A stretch of 36,708 nt of DNA from Prevotella sp. GTDB lineage: Bacteria; Bacteroidota; Bacteroidia; Bacteroidales; Bacteroidaceae. Under the pieces are notes generated by a model. The model ran no database searches. It was not told the origin of the DNA and saw nothing but the letters and a program-made list of their open reading frames with translations. Positions 26,401 to 33,600 of this stretch are shown here, piece after piece (position 1 is the first letter of the stretch; every line of letters begins with the position of its first letter). The translations under genes were made by a program, and so were the position numbers. The stretch spans positions 1 to 36,708 of the forward strand of contig JAFWQE010000166.1 in the NCBI GenBank assembly GCA_017509155.1. The letters run 5' to 3'.

Positions 26401-27606
26401 TCCGTCGAACGTCACGCCAAGACTATAGATGAAGTCTTCCTGCCGCATCCGCTTCACCAGCGGCCAGTTGTCCATCTTAGCGGTGATGACCATCGTCTCG
26501 CCGCTCTTGAATGATTTCTTGTTGATGCTGACATCTGAGAACATGGGGTGAAAAGCCTCTACTGTGGCCGCTACGCAATACTCTTTGGCATTTTCCATGT
26601 CCGTGCGTGAAAAGGAGATGTACTTGATACCACCCTCCATGGGGTTAGCCACCTCAAAGGGGCCTGCTTCAAGGACATGGTAATAGATAGACTTGTCATA
26701 ACGGAAGGTCTGGTCATAGACCGAACCATCGCCATGGAGGAAATTCAGCAGTTCGTCGTCTGTGGGGCGATAGAGAAACAGTGCCTGTGTGCACACCGAG
26801 CCACCGTTGAGGGGTGTCAGCTCCACCTCGCGAATCTTCGACTGGCCCCAGTCGTCGGCATCAATGGCGAGTCCCGTGTGGTCGGTTTCGCGTATCTGCA
26901 ATACATAGCGGCTGTCGGGCTGAATCATCACCGGTGTAGTGAATTCCAGACGCAACAGCGTATACTCGCCCCAGCGAAAGACGCGGTCCATGCCATAGTC
27001 GGTGACGGCCGTCTGAAGGACTTCCAACGGCGTGGCCAAAGTGCATTCCTCCAATTCCATCCATTCCTGTGCAGGTGTGTTCATCTTGACCACCAGTACC
27101 TGATAGGCCGCCTCGGCATGTTCCACGGCAAACACGTTGAACACACAGGGAAGGTTGCCGCTGGCATAGTCAATGGGATAAGGAGGGATGGCAACATCAA
27201 TGGTCTTTTCCGTCTCGGTCGGAGCAAATGTCACCGTGGGTCGCGTGGAATAATCATCACCATAGCAGGTAACTTCCCTCAGATAGATGGTGGCCGCCTC
27301 GGTGGCCGTAGCTCCCTGCGGTCGTTGCAGCGTGATGGAGAAATGGCGCGTCCATGTTTCTTCGTCGACGGCCACGTTGCCCACATCAATCACATAGATG
27401 TTGGGGTCGTTCGGGTCTGGTGCACCACCTGTGAAGGTGATGACATCTCTCGTCTGGGCAAAAGCTGGAGAAAGCAATCCTCCCAGCAGCACCAGCAGCG
27501 CCAGCCACAGGCGGCGGCTTACCATCACGTGAGCGCTGTGCGGTTGCCTGCCCTTACGTCCTGTAACGACAGACGGTAAAGAGAACTTTTGTTGATTCAT
27601 TTTCAT
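20458..27606 (-). CDS. Giant exported multidomain protein (2382 aa), paralogue of the 1666-aa protein
   Basis: The signal peptide is at ~30-51 after a basic N-tail (LALLVLLGGLLSPAFAQ). Residues ~50-560 are a chain of beta-sandwich (Ig-like) segments; ~560-1500 are further beta-rich modules. Residues ~1500-1650 are a Gly-rich alternating-hydrophobic stretch (GISIDAGAFATLGLL, ASIGVMGSAGIDI). From ~1635 to the end it is colinear with the 1666-aa protein: FYDPNNSTNPYHPSF, AVQDDGKAAVIWQQG (~1832), ASMDGYLDGLDMKVAFS (~2062), then two CARDB-like domains. The end (VIYNTSGVRQNSMSKGVNIVVKGGQARKV) is a Prevotella-type C-terminal tail. A second in-frame ATG lies 2 codons after the first. Upstream, TAACTTTA (27653-27646, minus) is an imperfect -7 element. 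Cell-surface location is likely; function unknown. It is convergent with the sigma operon. Confidence 0.85.
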   Translation of the reverse strand: MKMNQQKFSLPSVVTGRKGRQPHSAHVMVSRRLWLALLVLLGGLLSPAFAQTRDVITFTGGAPDPNDPNIYVIDVGNVAVDEETWTRHFSITLQRPQGATATEAATIYLREVTCYGDDYSTRPTVTFAPTETEKTIDVAIPPYPIDYASGNLPCVFNVFAVEHAEAAYQVLVVKMNTPAQEWMELEECTLATPLEVLQTAVTDYGMDRVFRWGEYTLLRLEFTTPVMIQPDSRYVLQIRETDHTGLAIDADDWGQSKIREVELTPLNGGSVCTQALFLYRPTDDELLNFLHGDGSVYDQTFRYDKSIYYHVLEAGPFEVANPMEGGIKYISFSRTDMENAKEYCVAATVEAFHPMFSDVSINKKSFKSGETMVITAKMDNWPLVKRMRQEDFIYSLGVTFDGSETIEQGRASFNEVTGTLTCSVTAPTVSSSTNLQVDFGAIATVWGVDEWENETEVQKVIPGPEGSFTVNVSSEAAPEVHAMSIDFAGLPPDGSAIIVNTTEYGDFVWRSFPLAISFLPTNATDASEVTYSVENMGGAEASIGDYNGQKTLYTENEQGTITVKATLPSGVSTQRTYLLWVSPPEGVHHTNSFPAGTTFTQFEFEIKNDIGQVKNDKVTINYTHANGTTWTETHQFSQLKHRRTDAGTTCYMVPFNFTEDHPEPTSDQIDKPIITATAVMEMAASNGATIPIEATATLMAELKRPSFDDYRYIQVYYTEARPASFTTTVMYLPRKGFTVGYLLPDINVEQTYSNLSGDPVPDWLTLEEDGEYYYTAHINAKLDLNGEDAYTWLYTMAQRSYIPDEAMERHLTRWCQFQYATAENNIIYRVNRQDVSGDLTFDNSTDITAVTTMLKANGFISKDNATDFAALEDVFNKTKAYFAVYDDFDGADVTLTREGEAETLSTLSHYKGTFAFAPPADGRTYIVDVYYPTFDKHYKSTFVSHPLAGVRSVSLYMNGSSDDYTFSYTNNGNEYAIPFSSSLKGYIYVEDADAFYLQKEGEDLKPRFVFPEEFQGLVYNNTPELYAHNEFYSSWPFNDGSVDSWSPFYLSYIYRNPTSSQPTVTLRWADIIQNSTLITLIDSKGQPVTNATINYACVDQDLTHPTAKGSAGYNSTYGGYQVETDPGKYAELMEVVVEGRQHPLLCKMPLWNYAYGRWDNRGKARRYTIVLQEDDEVVSQASLETLTLKGHYSHFTELNGYIKAENTPTNLLTVDKNSVLDYSETADYPNVRKGFHDDRFGYYDYRFPYKFARLSFNIHADNLQSTDGLKLVNSSGTVQLSPDDTYNATSFIDKNVFTTFSTNHWLLDFDLAEKIAEGATEKLKLVRNGNETLMELPALHNNSVDMAALTEQTTFDGELTDYDLTQADDEIENHGGTMNGIGRVFDGFRYNYSTPPTLPFRLNIERKDDYFLVRGIYEQNFLSFGGITADMMDAAEYAEWFEDQFRESVNAVNNKRNDVENRLREMKKMTSGFAGIKGYISGIGYYNPETKRLDVNFYDGGIIMETSVHLMGKVSIAHIAQFGISIDAGAFATLGLLNRAAAQGDVASKPLIDMITETRFNLTLGAWAEVGFDAKIVAASIGVMGSAGIDIRTGTVTPTYQQEAYAGSSVSFDFNLSAYVTGRFFFWGGTTDFTLLEGHKTFYDPNNSTNPYHPSFKLGEPIFSMSRQNVTKNFKKLSRKTRRALDGTSLFDNVSGMAQPTYLLGGQSLLFNNLKSASNYNDDRLQVYSNGSKSDLVSTGFNAPMYDFVEAHNSSGMEVVAFEQIKEPLHSDELDVMEENAQIKDVTEKSEIHVAMRQNGGAWTTEAVGTYWGSGIGCVTPAVAVQDDGKAAVIWQQGVAKFSNRGERYIDGSLMLSRYDGSSWGNAIEIKRLNSRSMPTDYQVTMNGDEVLVVMTLQQDVNNPTKRASVVYVTIGSDDKVRERYTQAEGSKPQMVNIGGTNLVTFMEYTDKGRELRLVSVDMKGEPTGKLNGKVGMLGRMVNDYRLVADDNATDLSDVALLWSQSDEETTDNGDGTATVEVKNRIYASKLCSEEQQIYFSSPVVVADIGGVDEQIILASMDGYLDGLDMKVAFSVANFSDAASVREASVAFTNDIDHTAHFNPYDVNSAEQVPVTITVENKGYEPIDRVDVTMGGNTTSYDVKLMPMGKTELKVHCPVGDDFDGTISYDVTANFVEGNSNALRSRRLDGATRPHRIQQSGTQVDVRQVDMALKVLSKKTDADGVMTIVAEVNNVSLLPLASDMSVKVGLYTSPVVDQNAVSQAEVTVSSSDLYNATAVQKNKVKVVTLTVPQPEQSQTLYLCTKPVQNGEVIKDVKPSNNVLPVYLMGKDDHAVATHLDNVQVAGDNTVIYNTSGVRQNSMSKGVNIVVKGGQARKVIQGK

Positions 27607-27684
27607 TGTTTTTTTATTGATTCACTTTATAGTAGCTTTTTCGGCGTAAAGTTACAAAAAAAAGAACAAAACACATAGAAATAA

Positions 27685-27719
27685 GCGTGGTATTTCTCAA
27701 AAAAGTAAAAATACCACGC
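27685..27719. promoter_or_regulatory. 11-bp perfect hairpin upstream of the 2382-aa gene
   Basis: GCGTGGTATTT (27685-27695) is repeated inverted at 27709-27719, loop 13 nt. It lies about 80-110 nt upstream of the start codon, just beyond the probable promoter. It may be an operator-like dyad or the remains of a repeat; its role is inference. Confidence 0.45.
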
Positions 27720-27825
27720 AAAAGAGAGCTTTTGTTTCTAAAACGAAAGGCCATCAAGGAACATTTTTCCAAAGATGGCAACCTTCGTTCCTGTTACTTC
27801 AAAACAGTCTATTCACCTTCCACAT

Positions 27826-27865
27826 GCTACGCTTGCTTCAGTTTTAGAGTCGAGTGGTGGGAGGT
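27826..27865 (+). repeat. Dispersed motif, GTTTTAGAG type, copy 3
   Basis: GCTTGCTTCAGTTTTAGAG followed by TCGAGTGGTGGGAGGT matches copies 1 (301-343) and 2 (20245-20284). It lies 153 nt from the long palindromic element, in the same relative orientation as copy 1. Confidence 0.6.
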
Positions 27866-28018
27866 CAGAGGAAAGAGAAATGCTGACTGGCCTTGTATAG
27901 AATAGAGGTGACAATATAGCAGTTGGCAAATCCGCAACGTTTAGAGAGGAATGAAGATATGTATTCGTTTATAAATGCGGCGCTTTCATCTGTGCGCAGC
28001 CATTCCCCTCACATCTCA

Positions 28019-28319
28019 CTACTCTTTATATACATCTGAAATAATCGGCCTGAAAGGCCAGCAGCAACCAGCCCAGGGCAACGCCCTGGGTACTATGGTC
28101 GTGTGTTACAAACGCCCTACAGGGGCAAAAGCGTTTTCCCAGATGAAGATGATCAATTCTTTAGCCCCTGCAGGGGCGTACATAGGCCATCATATAATAC
28201 CCAGGGCGTTGCCCTGGGCTGGTTGCTGTTGGCCTTGCAGGCCGTCTTCTCCGCTAACCATTGAAAGCGTTGCATTCGTTGCCAATTGTATTGCCTATAC
28301 AAATGTGTATAAAGAGTAG
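28019..28319 (-). repeat. Long palindromic dispersed element, copy 2 (complete, 301 bp)
   Basis: The outer ends are inverted: CTACTCTTTATATACAT at 28019-28035 and ATGTGTATAAAGAGTAG at 28303-28319 (16 of 17 pair). Inside is a second inverted pair around GGCC...CAGCAACCAGCCCAGGGC (about 28048-28080 with 28197-28232). Nested GGGCAACGCCC/GGGCGTTGCCC dyads and GCCCCTGCAGGGGC (28164-28177) lie within. Read in reverse it matches 1-202 closely. Terminal inverted repeats of 17 bp with no coding capacity make it MITE-like in form. Confidence 0.88.
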
Positions 28320-28450
28320 TCCCATCTCAGGGGAAAGGCTACGGGTAGGCGGGCTTGCTCGGGAATGGGGTGCAGGGGCGGGGTACAAATCTTTCGTGCA
28401 CAAGGTTTACGCCCACCCCACCCCTACCCCTCTCCTGAGGTGGGAGGGAA
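28320..28450. repeat. GC-rich imperfect inverted repeat next to the palindromic element
   Basis: TCCCATCTCAGGGGAAAGG (28320-28338) is answered by CCTCTCCTGAGGTGGGA (28429-28445). The interior has GGTAGGCGGG and ACCCCACCCCTACCCC. It resembles the C-rich double hairpin at 20290-20366. Function is unknown. Confidence 0.55.
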
Positions 28451-28622
28451 GTGGCTGCGACAGAAAACAGGTAGACTGTTTTCGGGTTTTTACGTCGGCC
28501 TTATACGATGCCTTCTGCAGGATTATTGCCAGTATAGAAGCGCAAAAAGGAAGATGAAGAGGTCTTCTCTCTCCCCTTTCGGGCGGATACGCCGTTCCGC
28601 CCCTACAACGTCCTACATGTTT

Positions 28623-28652
28623 GTTCGTGAATACTCGTGTAGCGCCACAGGC
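28623..28652 (+). repeat. Short dispersed motif TCGTGTAGCGCC, copy 2
   Basis: About 25 of 30 positions match 851-880. It precedes the 22-nt array here but follows it at locus 1. Confidence 0.55.
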
Positions 28653-28743
28653 ATACCAAAGCCTTTTCCCGCCTTTTCTGCTGTTTTTGAGTCGTCAGTT
28701 TGCCAGTTTCAGCAAGCCAAACCGCCTGTTTTTGTAAACGAAT

Positions 28744-28831
28744 CCATTGGATTCGTCCAACGATTCCATTGATTTCGTTCAACAATTCCAATGGATTCGT
28801 TCAACAATTCCATTGGATTTGTCTCGCCATT
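28744..28831 (+). repeat. 22-nt tandem array, locus 3 (4 units)
   Basis: Units start at 28744, 28766, 28788 and 28810, each beginning CCATTGGATT or a variant followed by CGTTCAACAATT. The array ends in GCCATTCTGCCGCTTTT, the same flank as locus 2. Confidence 0.9.
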
Positions 28832-28992
28832 CTGCCGCTTTTGTTGCTCCCATTCGTCGTCTTCGCCTTTCGTTTCCGGCAGTCCTGGATCGGCGGAACC
28901 ACGCAGCCTCTGGAATACGACGAGAGACCAAAGGCGGTTGAGGCGGAACTATGGCCACATGGCCACAGCCTAAAGTCGAACTTTCTTAACGG

Positions 28993-29080
28993 ACTACGCA
29001 AATCAAGGCAGTTCACGTCAGTTCGAAACGTTTTCACATTTTGCGTTTTTCTTTCCTAAATCTGCCGCGATTTGCGTAGT
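28993..29080. repeat. 19-bp inverted repeat with 50-nt spacer
   Basis: ACTACGCAAATCAAGGCAG (28993-29011) pairs with CTGCCGCGATTTGCGTAGT (29062-29080), 17 of 19 positions. The flanking sequence becomes markedly A/T-rich after it, so it may mark the edge of the acquired segment holding the 29408 gene (inference). Confidence 0.6.
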
Positions 29081-29186
29081 GGTTTTCTCCAGAAAGGTAT
29101 TACTATTGCAGCCTATCCTTTTTTTTATAAGTATTTATTTTTGATATTTTTCTTTCATTTATGATAATAATCTTATGGATTTTTAC

Positions 29187-29194
29187 TAATTTTG
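29187..29194 (+). promoter_or_regulatory. Likely -7 element for the 29408 gene
   Basis: TAATTTTG matches TAnnTTTG. No clear -33 TTG is present 19-20 nt upstream. If used, the leader is about 205 nt and contains all the paired arms at 29224-29360. Confidence 0.45.
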
Positions 29195-29223
29195 CAACGT
29201 TCTTCGGAACATAAGACATAATA

Positions 29224-29360
29224 GGCTCTACACTCCCAATCACCACCTCGGAAAATAGAGCCAATCTGTAACAAGGGCGTCGGCGCATAGTGCGCAGGCG
29301 TTTCAAAGGTTACTGATGCTTGTGGTGAGTTGGGAGTGCGTAGGAATGTCCTGCGCACTA
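29224..29360 (+). promoter_or_regulatory. Structured leader with mutually exclusive stems
   Basis: Four pairings are visible. GGCTCTA (29224-29230) pairs with TAGAGCC (29256-29262). The 16-nt arm CACTCCCAATCACCAC (29231-29246), in that loop, pairs with GTGGTGAGTTGGGAGTG (29322-29338) with one bulge. TAGTGCGCAGG (29288-29298) pairs with CCTGCGCACTA (29350-29360). GCGCA/TGCGC forms a local hairpin at 29283-29295. The second and third pairings interleave (pseudoknot order), and the first and fourth compete with them. This suggests either an RNA switch/attenuator or the remains of a palindromic element; no known riboswitch class is recognised. Confidence 0.5.
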
Positions 29361-29407
29361 CATATTTATCGTAAGTAACGAATTATAGATATCATAATAA
29401 CTGCTTT

Positions 29408-30358
29408 ATGAAAAAGAAAAATACAAAACCAACTGTTTGGGCAATTATTGGAATTGTTGCATTGATTCTCATAGTTTTCGCTACAGGGTTTAGCGAAGGA
29501 TTAGAAACCGCTATCGAGTGGATAATCGGTGGGGCATCGCTACTTACACTTATTGTAGCAATTATGGACAACAATAAAGGATTACTTACGCTTATAGGTG
29601 TGATAGGATTTGGCATTACATTTGGCCTCATTGCATGGTCAGAGCATAATTCTAGTATAAGAAGATATAAAGAATTGACTATAAGACGTGAAGAAAACAA
29701 ATTGAAATTTGCTGAGCAGGCAAAACAGGATAGCATAAAGCATATAGAAGACTCTATACAACATCAAAAAGATTCAATAATTATTGCTGAAGAATCAAGA
29801 AAATTGTTCGAAAGGGAAGGTGATACTATTTTTGGGGAATTCTTGTTTGGTATGTCAAAATCAGCTTTTGACAATTTAAAAGCAAGAATAGACAGAGAAA
29901 CAGGAGGGAAAATATTAATTTCTGACTATGATTTTAAAATACTGGATTCTGAATTTCATAACAACAAATTATATTCTTTGAAACTAATATCAGACAATAG
30001 TTGGACTAGGTTTTATTATCATGACGTACATGAATATGAAGAGGACAATGATGGTTCGAATCAGGTTCAGCATATCATAGATTCTTTTTCAAAGAAATAC
30101 GGAAAGCCTAATAGGAGTGGTCGTAATTGGCATTTTTGCCATAAAGATATTTCGGTATATGCAACTTCTTCATATGAAAGCAGGGAAGGATTGCTAAGTA
30201 CTGAGAATTGGGCCGTGTTTATATCCTTTGTGCAACCAACCACAGCAAGTGCTGTTTATAAAGCAAGAGAAGAGAAAGAAAGGAATGAAGAACAAGAAAG
30301 GAAAGCAAGGGAAGATGAACAGAAAAGAAAAAAAGAAGCTTTTGGAGGTGGATTATGA
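29408..30358 (+). CDS. AT-rich membrane protein with coiled coil, unknown function
   Basis: 316 aa. Three hydrophobic helices lie at ~8-27, 35-53 and 59-77, followed by a charged coiled coil (~85-137, repeated 'QDSIKHIEDSIQHQKDSI'). A soluble alpha/beta domain spans ~140-280, starting GDTIFGEFLFGMSKSAFDNL, and a Glu/Lys/Arg coil closes the protein (~285-312). The FGMSK...FDNL...Y opening recalls small periplasmic or cytoplasmic domains of unknown function seen in Bacteroidota; I do not assign a family. The gene is clearly richer in A/T than its neighbours, stands alone between repeats, and has an unusually structured leader, all suggesting horizontal gain. Function unknown. Confidence 0.82.
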   Translation: MKKKNTKPTVWAIIGIVALILIVFATGFSEGLETAIEWIIGGASLLTLIVAIMDNNKGLLTLIGVIGFGITFGLIAWSEHNSSIRRYKELTIRREENKLKFAEQAKQDSIKHIEDSIQHQKDSIIIAEESRKLFEREGDTIFGEFLFGMSKSAFDNLKARIDRETGGKILISDYDFKILDSEFHNNKLYSLKLISDNSWTRFYYHDVHEYEEDNDGSNQVQHIIDSFSKKYGKPNRSGRNWHFCHKDISVYATSSYESREGLLSTENWAVFISFVQPTTASAVYKAREEKERNEEQERKAREDEQKRKKEAFGGGL

Positions 30359-30456
30359 GAGCAAAAGAATAAGCACGAATGACTCTAAGGCAATTTTACA
30401 AGCGATCATGAGTCATGTACTCCAACGCAAGAGCGATATATGGCAAATTGCCGCGG

Positions 30457-30476
30457 CCATCAGAGGTATCTGATGG
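30457..30476. terminator. Perfect 8-bp hairpin after the 29408 gene
   Basis: CCATCAGA and TCTGATGG pair across a GGTA loop, about 100 nt after the stop codon. No T tract follows, so terminator strength is uncertain. Confidence 0.4.
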
Positions 30477-30550
30477 AATGAAACAATTTCAGAAAAGAAA
30501 CTGAACTAAAAAAACGTTGACAGTTTGATGCTGCAACGGGGATTCTGGCT
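30475..30550 (-). repeat. Degraded direct copy of the rplQ downstream/terminator region
   Basis: About 75 nt align with 34251-34330 at most positions, including GTTGACAG, ATGCTGCAACGGGGATTCTGG and the A7 run. The left arm of the terminator (TCCCCG) is partly missing here, so it no longer folds as a full terminator. Both copies have the same orientation and bracket the LRR gene. Confidence 0.85.
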
Positions 30551-30592
30551 TCAGCAACCTTTCCGGTTTGTAAACCTTCAGGGCTCTTTTGT

Positions 30593-30635
30593 AAAAAAAA
30601 CGTGCCGCCCTCTCTTCGATGTGAGGACGGCACGT
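30593..30635 (-). terminator. Rho-independent terminator of the LRR gene
   Basis: On the minus strand ACGTGCCGTCCTC (30635-30623) pairs with GAGGGCGGCACGT (30612-30600), one mismatch, followed by a run of eight T. It lies about 35 nt after the stop. Confidence 0.88.
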
Positions 30636-30670
30636 TTGGCGGGTATTACGTCGAGACGCGATGCACGCGG

Positions 30671-33600
30671 CTACTTCACGACGACCTTCTTTCCGTTGAC
30701 GATGTAGACGCCGGCGGGCAGGCCGTCGGTGGTGGCATTGCGGCGGACGAGCTGGCCACGGACACTGTAGACATCGCCAGTGATGCGCTCTGCACGTACC
30801 GCGTCGATGGAAGTGGCTATATCATCGCCGACGATGTAGTCCTTATACTCTGCCCATGCAGACTTGTAGGCGGCAGCACGGCCTGCTGGGACATAGATTC
30901 TCGAGTCTGTGTCAAGCAGTCCGAAGATGTTCTGTCCTGCCTCGGCAGGTGTTCTTCCTAAAACAATGATGTCGGCATAATCCTCTTGCTCACCGCGGCA
31001 GAAGGCCTCGTCGCCAATCTTCTGGAGTGTAGCGGGCAGGGTGAGATTCCAGTAGTAGCAGCCACAGAAGGCACGCGGGCCCACTTCTTCGAGCTGGCTG
31101 TCTTCGGGGATGTAGAGATCCATGGCTGCTGTGATGGCACTCTCGCCGACATATTTCACCGAGGCGGGCAGGCTGAAGCTTTCAGCATAGCAACCAAAGA
31201 AGGCAAAATCGCCAATGTATTCCACGGTACTGGGAATGTTGATATAGAAATTGGAGCAATCTTGGAAAGCGCCGTCGCCGATATATGTCACTTCACCCTC
31301 ATAGCTACAGCCCTGGAGACTTTCACAACCCTCAAACACCTTGGCAGGCAGCACGGTGATGTTCTTGGGAAGGGTGATATATTGCAACGCTGTACAGTAT
31401 CTGAACGCACCCCAGCCCAGCCCGACAAGCTGGCTGTCGTCTTCGAAGTTAACCTCTTCAAGGTTAGGACAGAACATGAAGCATGAAGCCTCTATGTATT
31501 GCACGTTGGCCGGAATAGTGATCTGGCTGAAGGCAGTAGAGTTGAAGCTATTATCGCATAACTGGGTGACCGTTCTGGGGATGGTGACTTCTCTGAAATC
31601 ATAGCAATTGTAGAAAGCTTTAGGGGCTATAAAATGAAGTCCCGTGAAATAGGCAAGCTCGTTGAACCGTTGGATTTGATCATTTCCGGTGAACGCTTCG
31701 CCAAGCGACTCTACGGCAGCAGCCTCAAATACGTTGATGCCACCATCACCATTGGTATCCCAGTTGGCCACACAGACGCTCTCGGTGTTTGCATCGTTGA
31801 AGTAAATGTTACTGCCAACAATAATCTCACCTGTCGCAAGGTTTCCGTTGAGGGCTATACCGTGGAGGGTCTGGTCGAAAACACCATTAACAGGAACAAG
31901 AATACGATTACTATGGTTTGTGTCGAGCACACTCATGTATTGGGTGGTGGGGCCATTGATAGAGTTAAGGCGCACGGAGGCACCATCATAGACCCACAAC
32001 CCGGCTAAATTTTCATATACGCCGTTGGCGGGGTCATGGCGTCCGCTGAATGCCGTTTGGTTCGACTCGATGTTGACGATGCAGTTCTGCACTGTGGCTG
32101 TCTGATTGTTTTCGACCATCATGCCACAGCGGCCTCCGAACACGTTGATCCTTGACTGCAACTGGCCATCGCCATAAATACTGACTCTTGGGTCGAGGAT
32201 ATAGATTCCAATATAATCATCGGCCTTGATGTCGCACTTTCCCTTCACATGGATGTCGAGGCCCTTGGCCGAGTTGTGATACTCTATTCCGCTTACGCCC
32301 ATGCCCGTGGTGTGTATGTAGGCACCGTCTTCGAGGGTCAGTGTGTTGGTTTCCTCGTCGAAGCTCACTCCATACACCTCGCCTCGTTCGTCGCTGTAGT
32401 TCAGGTCGTAGATGTTGTCGAGCGTCACATAGTGCCCGCCCACGATGAGGCCGAAGTCGTTGTCGCGCTTCACCGTCAGCGGAAGAATGGGCGTAGGCTC
32501 GTCGCTGTCGTAGCAGATGGCGTTGGGGCAGTAGTAGTATTCAATGTTGTAGGGTTCGTTTTCATCCTCGGGATAGTAGGTGGCGTCGTAATAGTAGTTC
32601 TTGTAGATCCATGTGTCCTCTGGTTCGCAGCCGTTCCTGGTTATATCGCTGAAGCCAAAGATGCCAACGATTTTGGTGTTGATGTTCAGTGCCGAGTTCT
32701 CGAAGCTGAGCGTGGGCATGTCGGTGGGATATGTGCCGTCGCCTATCCACGACACCCACTGGAACTCGGTGCCTGCCAGTCCGGCGGCATAATCCTCAAT
32801 CTGCACGTTGGCATTGCGGCGGAAGCTGAGGCTCTTGCCCTGGGGAACGGTGATGCCGTAAGTGGTGGTATAGTTGCCCGAGTAGGTGAGCTTCAGTCCC
32901 TGATGGCCGCTCACGTGGTCGCCCTCGATGATGAGCGAGCTGTTCATGGTCTTGATGCCGAAGTCGTGGTTGCCTTCGAGGGTCGTCAGCTGGGTGCCCC
33001 TGGTCTTCACCACGAGGTCTTCGCGGCCATAGTAGAGTATCTGTCCTTTCAGCTCGCCGCCATTGAGCGTCACCGAGTGCTCCACCTCGTCGTACACCAG
33101 CACGCTGTCGGTGCCGTAGTCTTCCTTGGTGGCCAGGTAGCTGGTGTTGCGCTTGGACATGCCCGAATAGCTGCCGTCATAGCTTTTATATTCGCCAAAG
33201 ACGAGCGGATAGCCCAGGCGCACCTCGCGCACCTCTGAGCCGTCGTCGCTCACCAGGTTGCCATTGGCGTCGAGGCTTACCTTGCTGTTGTAGATGCAGT
33301 CCTTGCGCGAGATTTTCATCAAGCCATTGTTGAGCACAGGCTTCTTGCACGCATACCAGCGCAGGTCCACGTCTTCGAAACTGGCCACGCCCTTATAGCT
33401 GCCGCCGTTGGCTGCGAACACCGAGTATCCGGAGTTGGCCGACTCGGTGCCCTGCCGGTAGACATACAGGTTGCAGCGCTGCACGTTGAGGCGGGCGCGG
33501 GTGGTGCTGTAGCCTGTCACCGAGATGACGGCATTGTTCCACTCGCTGCTGTGCCCATAGGAATAGATGGTGAGCGTGCCGCGCTGAGCGAAGTCCTTGC

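Larger units (their letters stand above)
27607..29407. other. 1.8-kb gene-free repeat mosaic
   Basis: No convincing gene is seen. In order it holds a hairpin (27685-27719), dispersed motif copy 3 (27826-27865), the complete long palindromic element (28019-28319), a GC-rich imperfect inverted repeat (28320-28450), the short TCGTGTAGCGCC motif (28623-28652), a 22-nt array (28744-28831), a 19-bp inverted repeat (28993-29080) and the structured leader of the next gene (29187-29407). In 27870-28018 and 28455-28615 I see nothing recognisable. Confidence 0.75.
30359..30670. other. Intergenic stretch with convergent terminators and a degraded terminator copy
   Basis: Between convergent genes. It holds a perfect 8-bp hairpin (30457-30476), a copy of the rplQ downstream sequence (30475-30550) and the LRR gene's terminator (30593-30635). 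No gene is seen. Confidence 0.8.

Noticed and set aside
29288-29360. Invertible promoter (phase-variation switch)
   Set aside because: The 11-bp inverted arms are perfect, but no promoter lies between them and no invertase gene is nearby; a structured leader explains the arms better.
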